Shown one piece after another: positions 31,928 through 40,374 of a stretch of DNA of 41,379 nt. The translations under genes were made by a program, and so were the position numbers. The notes beneath the pieces were generated by a model, which was not told the DNA's origin, made no database searches, and saw only the letters and a program-made list of their open reading frames with translations. Every line of letters begins with the position of its first letter. Position 1 is the stretch's first letter. The stretch is from Opitutaceae bacterium (GTDB lineage Bacteria; Verrucomicrobiota; Verrucomicrobiia; Opitutales; Opitutaceae), in the NCBI GenBank assembly GCA_028284235.1, contig JANQSC010000035.1:1-41379 (forward strand), written 5' to 3'.

Positions 31928-33532
31928 TCACCGCATCCGATTTTCCAATACGAGAATCGGCGGACCGTCCCGGGCGAGTCGTTCAAACGTATCCATATGC
32001 CCATCCCGCATACCCACGGGCAAATACGCGGCCCCCAATACAATGTCCTTGTCCCCGTCTCCATCCGCGTCGCCCGAATCGATCGAAAGCCAGCGCCCGC
32101 CGCGCGTCGCCGGATGGGTTGTAGCGGAAAACTCCAGCGAGTCGGTTTGCTCGAGAAAGACGAATCCTTCCGGCTTGGAGGCGTTCCAGTCCGGGTGATA
32201 CGCGATTGCCGCGATGTCGAGATCCCCGTCCCCGTCGAAATCCTCCACTTCCGCGCCATAGACTCCATAAAACGGATAAAAGTAAGCTTCCTCGAATGAC
32301 AAGTCGCCACGATTCAAGTAAATCCGAATTCCATGGTCGCGCTTGAGCGTGTTAAACGGGTCGGAATCTCCATTGTCCCCATTGAGCGTGAGCAGGTCCA
32401 TCTGACCATCGCCATTGAAGTCCCTCAATTCGAATCCAATGTAACCAAACGATGGATGCATCTCCCAAAGTATCTGTTGCGTAAATGTCCCGTCACGATT
32501 GTTGAGAAAGACACTCACGTTCTCGCGCCCCGCGCTCATCATGACCACAACATCCGGAAAACCATCGCCATTGAAATCGTGGGCGTCCCCCTTCACGATT
32601 CCCGGCTGGACGCTCAGAACTTGAGGCGGCGAAGTGAAGGGCGCGTCAACCGAGTCCCGTCGATAGATCGAGAAGTCTCCCGTGTAGTCCCCGAAATTGC
32701 TTACTAGCAACTCGTCCACGCCATTCTTGTCCAAATCGGCGAACGCGAAATCCGCCGGACGCTGCAGCGAGTCGACCAAAATCTTGAGCCCCATGAACAC
32801 GCCGTCCAGAACCCGCGTCTCCTGAAGCTCGCCGTAGCGCCCACCGATATTCGACGCGAACAGATCCCCGATCGAGAGCAGGTACAGCCTCTCGCCAACC
32901 GACTGAGCCTCGACCAGCGACACGCCCGGAGACGGATGCTGGTCGTGAAACCGAAACGAGCGATCGAGCGCCGTGAGCTGCTCCGACCCGCTATCGTGGA
33001 TCAAAAGCAGGCCACTCTCTTCGTCGATATGCACCAGCGATGTAATGGCGGACTCCATACGGTATTGCGTTGGTTTGACTCGAAAACGGGTTTCATCGTC
33101 AACGACCAGAGGTTTTTCGATAGCGCGAATCGCGTCCTCAGGCGCTGCATCCAAATAGTAGGCGCGCAAACGCGCCCACTCTTCCTCCGACAAAACGGGC
33201 GCATCCGGAAACAGGCCCGCCTCCCGGATAAATTCCTCCCGCAACTGGATGCTGCCCATCGCGTACTCCGCCTCGTCCTCCAGCGGTTCGAAATCCACGA
33301 TCCCCAGAAACAAGCCCATATAAGCCAACGTGTAGTCCCAGCTCCGTTTCGTCAGCAAATTGGGCTCCGGCAACTGATGGCAAGCAACGCAATGCAGTTC
33401 CGCCAAAGCCTGGCCCGCAGCGAAATCCTCCTCTTCAGTCAATGCTGTATTCGGCTTTTGTTCGCATCCCGTGATCGCAAACGCGCAAGAAATTAGCCCA
33501 TACAGGAGCGATTGTCGAAACCGCAGACTCAT
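31928..33532 (-). CDS. FG-GAP/VCBS lipoprotein with N-terminal cytochrome c motif
   Basis: 534 aa. The lipoprotein signal ends AITGC (lipid-attachment C23). A short cytochrome-like segment follows: C48-VAC-H52 in ELHCVACHQLPEPNLL, the form seen in PVC cytochrome lipoproteins. From about residue 150 to the end there is an FG-GAP propeller with DxDxDG motifs: DLDKNGVDEL, DFNGDGFPDV, DFNGDGQMDL, DFDGDGDLDI and DADGDGDKDI. Anchored haem plus propeller suggests an electron-transfer or substrate-docking role at the membrane next to the dehydrogenase-type proteins (inference). It is on the same strand as the sulfatase upstream (233-bp spacer containing a family II element). Confidence 0.9.
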   Translation of the reverse strand: MSLRFRQSLLYGLISCAFAITGCEQKPNTALTEEEDFAAGQALAELHCVACHQLPEPNLLTKRSWDYTLAYMGLFLGIVDFEPLEDEAEYAMGSIQLREEFIREAGLFPDAPVLSEEEWARLRAYYLDAAPEDAIRAIEKPLVVDDETRFRVKPTQYRMESAITSLVHIDEESGLLLIHDSGSEQLTALDRSFRFHDQHPSPGVSLVEAQSVGERLYLLSIGDLFASNIGGRYGELQETRVLDGVFMGLKILVDSLQRPADFAFADLDKNGVDELLVSNFGDYTGDFSIYRRDSVDAPFTSPPQVLSVQPGIVKGDAHDFNGDGFPDVVVMMSAGRENVSVFLNNRDGTFTQQILWEMHPSFGYIGFELRDFNGDGQMDLLTLNGDNGDSDPFNTLKRDHGIRIYLNRGDLSFEEAYFYPFYGVYGAEVEDFDGDGDLDIAAIAYHPDWNASKPEGFVFLEQTDSLEFSATTHPATRGGRWLSIDSGDADGDGDKDIVLGAAYLPVGMRDGHMDTFERLARDGPPILVLENRMR

Positions 33533-33630
33533 ATGCCCGAAGTCTTAGAGACAAAACTACGGTGGGCCATCAAAAAGTGTATCACATCGCGTGTCTTACT
33601 TTGCGTAAGTAGGTACCAAAGCTTCGAACA

Positions 33631-33701
33631 AACGCGCCGAGACGCCGCGTTCCACCTTCAACCTGGACGCGACGAGGTGGAACCCGACCTCCGGGCGGGT
33701 T
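33631..33701 (-). repeat. Family II two-hairpin element, copy 3 (inverted)
   Basis: In reverse orientation to copies 1 and 2. On the plus strand: AACGCGCCG / CGCCGCGTT, loop AGA, one mismatch (33631-33651); central TTCCACCTT (33650-33658) / AGGTGGAA (33675-33682); AACCCGACC / GGGCGGGTT, loop TCC, one mismatch (33681-33701). Both hairpins keep 9-nt arms and a 3-nt loop although their sequences differ from copies 1 and 2. Located in the spacer between sulfatase 2 and the cytochrome lipoprotein. Confidence 0.82.
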
Positions 33702-33765
33702 TGGCACAACTCGAATCCGTACCTCTCAAGTGCGGGCATCGCTCGCTCGCAAGACAAAGACCCCC

Positions 33766-35118
33766 CTAATCCAACCCCTTCACCTTCCGCTCCTCCGCGG
33801 GCCACCAACGCTCGATCTTTCGAGCCAATCGCCGAACGAGGCGCGGATTCTCGCCCGCCAGATCGTTTCGTTCATGCGGATCGTCTTTCAAGTCGAACAA
33901 CAATGGCGCCGTTTCCGTGGGCGGATACTTCATCTTGCCAGGCCGCCCGTCATAGGAGAGCAACAACTTCCAATCCCCTTCAATCACCCAGCGATACAGG
34001 AGCGAGTCCTCGGGCTTGTGCACATCCGCGATGTCGTGGGCGAAAGACTCCCCGAACAAGGTGTCGCGCCCGATTCGCTTTCCGTTTTTCATTTTCGGCA
34101 ACAAATTGAGCCCGGGCCAATTCGACGGCACCTCAATTCCCGCCGCCGCCAAAATCGTAGGGGGAATGTCGATACTGGTGCACAACTCCGGACGGTCCGC
34201 GACCTCAATCACGCCCGGCCAAGAAAAGAAGATCGGATTTCGCGTCCCCATTTCGTATGGGCTCCGTTTCGAGTGAGCCGCGTAGCCATTGGCTGTCTTG
34301 TTCTGTATCCAGCCATTGTCGCACACGTAGATGATCAACGTGTTGTCGCGCAACCCTTTGCTTTCCAAACAGTCGACCAGTTGCCCGCAGGTCTCGTCGA
34401 ACCACTCGCACATCGCGTAGTACTTCGCCACGAACTCCCCCAGCCCCATTGCCTTGTATTTGTCCAGCAAGCGCGCCGGCGGGGTATGCGGCGTGTGCGG
34501 CATGAACGGCGCGTACCAAACGAAGAACGGCTTCTCCTCCGCCACCGCGTGATCGATAAAATCGAACACCGGATCCATTCCTTCGCGCCCGATTGTCAGG
34601 CCCGCGTCGCCATGGCGCCCTCTCGGCTTCGGGAAGCCCGCCGTCATCCCGTGCGTGAACCCGCCCCGCTCGTAAGAGCCTTCCCACCATTTGCCACTCT
34701 GATGGCTGAGATAGCCCGCCTCCGCCAGCAACTGGGGCACCGTGGGAAGCCGGTCGATGTGCGAGATGATCAGTTCGCGAGGATCCTCGCCCGTTTCGCG
34801 AGCGTGGCGCGCGTTCGCATCCGTTTCCGCCGGATTGTTGCCCGTGGTTCGATGCTGATGGGAATACAAACCCGTCGCCAGAGTCATCAGCGACGGCCGA
34901 CACAGCGCCGTGGGCACGTAGGCTCGCCGAAAAAGCGCGCTCTCGCCCGCCAAGCGATCCAAATGCGGGGTCGCGATCTGCTTGTGGCCCATGAATCCAT
35001 AATCCGTCCAGCCTTGGTCGTCGGACAAGATGAGAACGATATTGGGGCGTTCCTGAGCAGAGCAGGCCCACCCCCACAAACCAACCGCAGCGTAGAGAAC
35101 AAGAAAACGAGGTATCAT
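33766..35118 (-). CDS. Secreted sulfatase-family protein with non-canonical CRPSL active-site motif
   Basis: 450 aa with a signal peptide (1-21). Sulfatase fold: LILSDDQGWTDYG (metal-binding D33/D34), GKWWEGSYERGG, APFMPHTPHTPP, and YVCDNGW with late Asp/Asn ligands. At the formylglycine site the sequence is C73-R-P-S-L77: Cys, Pro and Ser are kept, but the Arg of C-x-P-x-R is Leu. The Cys may still be matured, but recognition would be atypical. Full length, no frameshift. Divergent from the DUF1080 fusion gene across 301 bp. Substrate unknown; context suggests a sulfated glycan. Confidence 0.9.
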   Translation of the reverse strand: MIPRFLVLYAAVGLWGWACSAQERPNIVLILSDDQGWTDYGFMGHKQIATPHLDRLAGESALFRRAYVPTALCRPSLMTLATGLYSHQHRTTGNNPAETDANARHARETGEDPRELIISHIDRLPTVPQLLAEAGYLSHQSGKWWEGSYERGGFTHGMTAGFPKPRGRHGDAGLTIGREGMDPVFDFIDHAVAEEKPFFVWYAPFMPHTPHTPPARLLDKYKAMGLGEFVAKYYAMCEWFDETCGQLVDCLESKGLRDNTLIIYVCDNGWIQNKTANGYAAHSKRSPYEMGTRNPIFFSWPGVIEVADRPELCTSIDIPPTILAAAGIEVPSNWPGLNLLPKMKNGKRIGRDTLFGESFAHDIADVHKPEDSLLYRWVIEGDWKLLLSYDGRPGKMKYPPTETAPLLFDLKDDPHERNDLAGENPRLVRRLARKIERWWPAEERKVKGLD

Positions 35119-35419
35119 GAAATTCAGCCAAACAACTCACTTTCACAAAGACGATTTTAAAACCTCCTTTGCCGATTTTATACAACGAAACGCAGAATTC
35201 ATCCTAGTCGAGATCCGCCGCATGGCAGATACTAGAACCTGGTTCGACCCACTTGACCCGCTCGGTCGACCCCGCTCAATCCCTACACCCAAAGGGAATC
35301 GCAAATAAACGGGTCATCAAATCGAGTTCTTGCAGCCACCTCCATCCGCAATATTATCACAATCTCGCCTATTCCCCTGGCTCGCTAGTTTTATACAATA
35401 CAAACCACCCCGAAAACCC
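35119..35419. other. Divergent intergenic region, sulfatase 2 / DUF1080 fusion
   Basis: 301 bp with no credible gene. The decamer TTTTATACAA occurs twice, at 35176-35185 and 35389-35398, once near each divergent start; it could be a regulator half-site or part of AT-rich promoters. No hairpin chain is present, unlike most other spacers here. Confidence 0.45.
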
Positions 35420-38400
35420 ATGAGAATCAACCGCCTGAGCGCCGCGCTCCCATCCGCTTACTTCAAACTCGTCGCCACCCTCGCCCTAGCGTTCAGCGCC
35501 GCCGCGACCACGACCGCCCAAGACGGGTTCGAGTCTCTCTTTAACGGGAAAGACCTTTCCGGCTGGGAAGGCCAAGCGAGCCTCTGGAAGGTCGAAAACG
35601 AAGTCATCGTCGGCACGACAAAAGGCGTTACCCTCGATGCGAACACGTTTCTCATTTGGCAAGGCGAGGACGTCGCCAATTTCCACCTCAAAGTTAGGCT
35701 CAAGCTCGTCGGCGAAAACAACTCCGGCATCATGTACCGAGCCCAGCCAATTGAAGGCGCTCCCCATGCGCTTTCCGGCAATCAATTGGACATCCATCCA
35801 AAGCCCGAGTACCTCGGCATGTACTACAGCGAAAAAACCGGCCGCGGAATCGTCGCCACGCGCGGCCAGAAAGTCCGCGTCACCGACGCCGTGGACGCCA
35901 AAGGCAAGTCCAAGCCGATCGTTACCGGCGACCTCGGCCTCGAACCCGCGTTTAAAGTTGACGAGTGGAACACTTATGAGGTGATCGCCGTCGGCGCCCG
36001 GGTCGTCCACAAAGTTAACGGCGTAGTCACCGTCGACGTCGTCGACCGCTTTCCCGGAGTCCCGCGCAAAGGCGCCATTGGAATTCAACTACACCGCGGA
36101 CCGGAAATGACCGCCTACGCGAAGAACATCAGACTGAAACGGCTGCAAGGACAAGAAGCCAGAGACGCGATCGCGGCCGCAGTACTCCCTCCTCCCTCTG
36201 AAGATGACGTCGCGGAAGGCACCGCAATCAATGAAAACCGAGCGACTCCACGCGACCGGATCACCGCCATGGACGGCTTCGATGTCGAACTGCTCTACTC
36301 CGTTCCCGGCGAAACCCAAGGATCATGGGTCAACCTCTGTCTCGACAACAAAGGGGGCATCATCGCCAGCGATCAGTTCGGCGGCCTCTACCAATTTCCC
36401 ATCCCCGCCCTCGGCGAAACGCTCGACCCTGACGACATCCAGAAAGTCCCCGCCGATATCGAAGCCGTCAACGGGATGCTCTGGGCGTTCGACGCCCTCT
36501 ACGTCGGCGTTAACGAATACCGCGACCCCTCCAAATCCGGACTCTACCGCTTGACCGACTCCGACGGGGACGACCGTCTCGACAAAGTGGAGCTTCTCCG
36601 CCAAATCTCCGCCCGCGGCGACCACGGCGTCCACGCCCTCCGACTCTCGCCCGACGGCGAATCCCTCTTCCTCATCACCGGCAACAACACCGAGCCCACT
36701 CAGTGGAGCTCCTCTCGCGTCAATACCAACTGGGGCGAAGACCACCTCCTCCCCAGAATGCCCGACGGACGCGGCCACAACCGCGACCGCCTCGCCCCCG
36801 CCGGCATTATCTACAAAGTCTCGCCCGACGGGAAAGACTTTGAAATCTACTCGCACGGATACCGCAATATCTTCGACGCCGACTTCAACGCCGACGGCGA
36901 GCTCTTCACCTACGACGCGGACATGGAGTACGACTTCAACACCCCTTGGTACCGCCCCACCCGAGTGAACCACGTCGTCAGCGGCTCCGACTACGGATGG
37001 CGTAACGGCACCGGCAAGTGGCCCGAGTGGTACATCGACAGCGTACCCGCCACCGTCAACATCGGGCCAGGTTCCCCGACCGGAGTCGCATTCGGCTACC
37101 AATCCAAATTTCCCGCCAAGTATCAGAACGCCCTATACATCCTCGACTGGAGCTGGGGCAAGATCTACGCGGTCCACTTGCAGCCCGACGGATCGAGCTA
37201 CACCGGCGAAAAAGAAGACTTCATCTCCGGCGCCCCGCTCCCCGTCACCGACATAATCGTCAATCCCGCCGACGGAGCTATGTATTTCACGATCGGCGGA
37301 CGCAGAGTGCAGTCCGGCCTCTACCGTGTCACCTACACCGGCGACGAAGACACCTCGCCCGCCACCGCCAAAACCAGCGGCCAACGGGCCCGCAATCTTC
37401 GCAAAAGCCTGGAAGCCTATCATGGCGTCGTGGATACAAACGCCGTCAGCAAATCTTGGCGCTACCTCGACCACGAAGACCCGTTTATCCGCTCCGCCGC
37501 GCGCATCGCCATCGAAAGCCAGCCCTCGCGACTCTGGGCCAACCGAGCCCTCAAAGAACGCTCGCCCTCGAAACAAATCCCCGCCCTCCTCGCGCTCGCC
37601 CGAGTGGAAGGAATCGATCCGTTCCATCGCCAGGAGAGCGACCCGCCCGTGAATAAGAAACTCGGAGCCGACCTAGTCAACGCCCTGCTCGGGATCGACT
37701 TCGCCAAGCTCAACCAGTGGCAACGACTCGGACTAGTCAGGGCCTATCAAGTGGTATTCAACCGATTCGGCCCCCCCAACTCGAGCCAGGCGCTGAAAGC
37801 GATCGTCCATCTCGACGCCCAATTCCCCGCCGAGTCAATCGAGATGAACGGAATCCTCTGTGAAACGCTCGTCTACCTCCAGTCCCCCACCGTCGCGCAA
37901 AAAGCCATCGCCCTTCTCAAACGAGCCCCGACGCAAGAAGAGCAGCTGGAATACGCCCGGTCCCTCCGCATGCTCACCACCGGCTGGACTAACGCCCTCC
38001 GCGCCGAGTACATCGAATGGTTCCTCAATGCCGCCAACTACCGCGGAGGGGCCTCCTTCGAAATCTTTATCGAGAACATCCGCAGGGAAGCCATGGCAAC
38101 CCTCACCGACCAGGAGCGCTCCGACCTCGCCGGCTTGCTCGCCAAGAAGCCCGAGAAGAAATCGCCCATCGAAGCCCTCACCGCGAACTTTATGAAAGGC
38201 CGGACCTTCGTCAAAAACTGGACCTTGGACGACCTCGCCGCCGAAGCGGAAGCCTCGATGACAAACCGTGATTTCGAAAACGGCCGGACCATGTTCGCCG
38301 GCACCGCCTGCTACTCCTGCCACCGTTTCCAGAACGCCGGCGGCTCGACCGGACCCGACCTGACCGGCTCCGGCGGACGCTACTCCCCAACCGACTTCCT

Positions 38401-38710
38401 CGACCAGATCATCAACCCTAGCAAGGAGATCAACGAGCAATTCGTGCCCATCGTCGTCGAAATGCTCGACGGGCAAACGCATTATGGGGTTGTGGTTAAT
38501 CTCAAGGCCGATACGGTGATCATCAACACCGACCTCACCAACCCCAACCAGCGCGTCAATATCGACCGAAAGAAAGTAAAGAGCCTCGAACCCTCGTCCG
38601 TCTCGCCCATGCCTCCCGGACTCATCAACCTCCTCACAAAAGAAGAAATATTCGACCTCACCGCCTACGTGCTCAGCGGCGGCAACCCCGACGACAAGCG
38701 TTTCCGCTAG
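35420..38710 (+). CDS. DUF1080 - quinoprotein-like propeller - HEAT - cytochrome c fusion
   Basis: 1096 aa. ATG 35420 gives a signal peptide (cut near TTTAQ, about residue 33). DUF1080 (3-keto-disaccharide hydrolase family, about 36-243) begins FESLFNGKDLSGWEG and has NNSGIMYRAQP. Then comes a dehydrogenase-type propeller (about 280-642: HGVHALRLSPDG, GYRNIFDADFNADGELFTYD, SGSDYGWRNGTGKWP), a helical HEAT-like part (about 650-930) and a c-type cytochrome with C964-YSC-H968 followed by GGSTGPDLTGSGGRYSPTDF. Known: DUF1080 members cleave 3-keto-glycosides; haem-dehydrogenase modules are thought to oxidise sugars. Inferred: one periplasmic chain that could make and cleave keto-sugars, or bind glycan through DUF1080. 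It heads an apparent operon with the TonB-C and channel genes. Confidence 0.92.
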   Translation: MRINRLSAALPSAYFKLVATLALAFSAAATTTAQDGFESLFNGKDLSGWEGQASLWKVENEVIVGTTKGVTLDANTFLIWQGEDVANFHLKVRLKLVGENNSGIMYRAQPIEGAPHALSGNQLDIHPKPEYLGMYYSEKTGRGIVATRGQKVRVTDAVDAKGKSKPIVTGDLGLEPAFKVDEWNTYEVIAVGARVVHKVNGVVTVDVVDRFPGVPRKGAIGIQLHRGPEMTAYAKNIRLKRLQGQEARDAIAAAVLPPPSEDDVAEGTAINENRATPRDRITAMDGFDVELLYSVPGETQGSWVNLCLDNKGGIIASDQFGGLYQFPIPALGETLDPDDIQKVPADIEAVNGMLWAFDALYVGVNEYRDPSKSGLYRLTDSDGDDRLDKVELLRQISARGDHGVHALRLSPDGESLFLITGNNTEPTQWSSSRVNTNWGEDHLLPRMPDGRGHNRDRLAPAGIIYKVSPDGKDFEIYSHGYRNIFDADFNADGELFTYDADMEYDFNTPWYRPTRVNHVVSGSDYGWRNGTGKWPEWYIDSVPATVNIGPGSPTGVAFGYQSKFPAKYQNALYILDWSWGKIYAVHLQPDGSSYTGEKEDFISGAPLPVTDIIVNPADGAMYFTIGGRRVQSGLYRVTYTGDEDTSPATAKTSGQRARNLRKSLEAYHGVVDTNAVSKSWRYLDHEDPFIRSAARIAIESQPSRLWANRALKERSPSKQIPALLALARVEGIDPFHRQESDPPVNKKLGADLVNALLGIDFAKLNQWQRLGLVRAYQVVFNRFGPPNSSQALKAIVHLDAQFPAESIEMNGILCETLVYLQSPTVAQKAIALLKRAPTQEEQLEYARSLRMLTTGWTNALRAEYIEWFLNAANYRGGASFEIFIENIRREAMATLTDQERSDLAGLLAKKPEKKSPIEALTANFMKGRTFVKNWTLDDLAAEAEASMTNRDFENGRTMFAGTACYSCHRFQNAGGSTGPDLTGSGGRYSPTDFLDQIINPSKEINEQFVPIVVEMLDGQTHYGVVVNLKADTVIINTDLTNPNQRVNIDRKKVKSLEPSSVSPMPPGLINLLTKEEIFDLTAYVLSGGNPDDKRFR

Positions 38711-38734
38711 TCGTCGACGGCAAAACCAACTCCT

Positions 38735-39568
38735 ATGAAACCCCTTCTCCTGCTGTTCGCGACGACGACTCTCGCGACACTGGGATACTCCGCAACCGCC
38801 TTGACGAAGTATCGAGACGAGGAATACACGATCACGGGCGTCAAAAAAGGCGCCTTTGTTATAGAAGCGAGCGGTCGAGAGCGAACCGTAAAAGGCGAAG
38901 CTGTTAAAATCGTCTCGGATCCGGAAAACCAATACACCAACGGCGCGATCGAGATTTCGAACCTGCTCGTCACTCTCAAAACCAAAGGGAGGCGCTCGCT
39001 CATCATCGAAGCCGACCTGCAAGCGTCCACCACGCTCTCCGGTTGCTACCTGATGGTCGTGTCCGGCTCGAGCAACGACATCAGCGCGGTCGCCCGAACC
39101 TTGCCGAAGCTCACCGCCAACGAGAGCGCCCGCGTCGCCTTCTCCATAACCACCGACAAGTTCACGCGCTTCGACCCTTATCGACTCTGCCTGTTCAAGG
39201 ACGGCCAGTCTATCCCGCTTCAAGACGGGGACGAGTTTGTTCAAGAACGCATCACTCCCTTCGAGCAACTCCCGCGAGCGCTCTTCCAAGTCGAGCCACG
39301 CTTCCCCGAGTCCCTCAAAGAGAAATTTCGACAAGCCACCGTCCGAATGGAGTTCGTCATAAACGCGGATGGCAGCGTCTCGGACTTGAAAGCGATCGAA
39401 TCGCCCGACCCGCTCTTCACCCAAAACGCAATCCAATCCTTGCAGCGATCCAAATTCCAACCGCGCTACCTCGAAGGCCGACCCAAGCGAACGCGCCTAA
39501 ATCAAGCGATTGTGTTTCGCAACAGCACTCTGGAAGAACCAACCGAACCCGACGAACCGGAATCGTAG
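38735..39568 (+). CDS. Exported protein with TonB C-terminal domain
   Basis: 277 aa with a signal peptide (1-20, ending LGYSATA). The N-terminal two thirds (about 22-185) are beta-rich and unrecognised. The C-terminal about 85 residues are a TonB-C fold: PRFPESLKEKFRQATVRMEF, VINADGSVSDLKAIESPDPLFTQNAIQSLQRSKFQPR. There is no N-terminal membrane anchor or Pro-rich linker, so it is not a classical TonB; such free TonB-C proteins may bind outer-membrane partners. It starts 24 bp after the DUF1080 fusion stop, and the next gene starts 15 bp after its own stop, so it is likely operonic. Confidence 0.85.
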   Translation: MKPLLLLFATTTLATLGYSATALTKYRDEEYTITGVKKGAFVIEASGRERTVKGEAVKIVSDPENQYTNGAIEISNLLVTLKTKGRRSLIIEADLQASTTLSGCYLMVVSGSSNDISAVARTLPKLTANESARVAFSITTDKFTRFDPYRLCLFKDGQSIPLQDGDEFVQERITPFEQLPRALFQVEPRFPESLKEKFRQATVRMEFVINADGSVSDLKAIESPDPLFTQNAIQSLQRSKFQPRYLEGRPKRTRLNQAIVFRNSTLEEPTEPDEPES

Positions 39569-39583
39569 CGGGGCAAGCAAGCG

Positions 39584-40009
39584 ATGATCCGCATAATCCT
39601 CCTCAACACGATCGTCGTCGCCTTGTGCGTGATTATTCACTACGAGTCGCTCTACCGCCTCTCCGCCCTCATCCCCAAACTCCGAATCAAGCATCGGTTT
39701 CGAATCGTCATCGGCGTGTTCGGCGCCCTCTTGGCCCACGCCGCCGAAGTCTGGGTGTTCGCCTGCGCGTACTACTACATGCACCACGCAGACGGCTGGG
39801 GATACATCCAAGGCAACGCCACGGGCACCTTGATGGACTGCGTCTACTTTTCATTCTCCACCTACTCCACGGTCGGATTCGGAGATATCGAGCCGATCGG
39901 AGACATGCGCTACCTGACCGGTATCGAATCCCTCACCGGACTCGTCCTCATCACCTGGACCGCCTCCTTCCTCTACTACGAGATGCAACGCCATTGGGGT
40001 GACCGCTGA
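39584..40009 (+). CDS. Two-pore-helix potassium-channel-like membrane protein
   Basis: 141 aa, inner membrane. Hydrophobic segments at about 3-20, 41-65 and 111-133. The selectivity filter T96-VGFGD101 sits after the pore helix CVYFSFSTYS, diagnostic of the Ion_trans_2/KcsA-like K+ channel fold. No RCK/TrkA-N regulatory domain is attached. Length is typical of minimal bacterial channels. It lies 15 bp behind the TonB-C gene, an unexpected operon partner; a terminator-like hairpin follows at 40169. Confidence 0.9.
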   Translation: MIRIILLNTIVVALCVIIHYESLYRLSALIPKLRIKHRFRIVIGVFGALLAHAAEVWVFACAYYYMHHADGWGYIQGNATGTLMDCVYFSFSTYSTVGFGDIEPIGDMRYLTGIESLTGLVLITWTASFLYYEMQRHWGDR

Positions 40010-40168
40010 TCCGCGCGGCCGAGGAAGACCGAATCTGAATCTTCCCAGCCTCTCCACAAGCGGGGATTCGAACGCGAAATGAACAGCTGCGCGAGGAAGT
40101 CCGGACACTTATTGAATCACCCCTAAACAGGCCCATTCGCCGCCCAAACGGCCAGAAATCGACCGAAA

Positions 40169-40191
40169 ACGGTTCAAAAACCGTATTTTTA
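40169..40191 (+). terminator. Possible weak terminator of the 35.4-40.0 kb operon
   Basis: ACGGTT (40169-40174), loop CAAA, AACCGT (40179-40184), then ATTTTTA. The stem is short (6 bp) but followed by a T tract, about 160 bp past the channel stop. Moderate evidence only. Confidence 0.45.
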
Positions 40192-40218
40192 CAAAATTGG
40201 GCATGCCTGCGACCTCCA

Positions 40219-40261
40219 AAAGTTGTTCGGATCAGATTTGAACAACTTTCTCGAACTGTTC
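40219..40261. promoter_or_regulatory. Clustered GTTC/GAAC inverted repeats (possible operator)
   Basis: AAAGTTGTTC (40219-40228) pairs exactly with GAACAACTTT (40240-40249) across 11 nt, and GAACTGTTC (40253-40261) is an adjacent odd palindrome built from the same half-sites. Such a cluster about 115-155 bp upstream of the CHRD/FAS1 start could bind a dimeric regulator; the first pair could alternatively be a terminator. Confidence 0.4.
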
Positions 40262-40374
40262 ATGATCTGTTAAGCTTGTTCTGGATTATTCAAAATGCCG
40301 TATTAGGCGGCACGAAGTGCTTCAGAAACTACTTTTGAAGCAGAAACCGTAGAAATATTGCATAACTGACAATC

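Larger units (their letters stand above)
40010..40374. other. Intergenic region with terminator-like and GAAC/GTTC repeats
   Basis: 365 bp without a gene. It contains a weak terminator-like hairpin (40169-40191) and a group of GTTC/GAAC palindromic elements (40219-40261), listed separately. The final 110 bp upstream of the CHRD/FAS1 gene are AT-rich and should hold its promoter; I could not fix -35/-10 boxes. Confidence 0.6.

Noticed and set aside
33730-35160. 476-codon plus-strand open frame opposite sulfatase 2
   Set aside because: Arg/His-rich shadow of a well-supported sulfatase; no family features.
35117-35308. 63-codon plus-strand open frame in the divergent spacer before the DUF1080 fusion
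   Set aside because: No homology-like features, overlaps the sulfatase start, no ribosome-binding site.
37835-39460. Long minus-strand open frame (541 codons) opposite the DUF1080 fusion and TonB-C genes
   Set aside because: No recognisable domain; antisense to two genes with clear families. It arises from codon bias of the true frame in GC-rich DNA.
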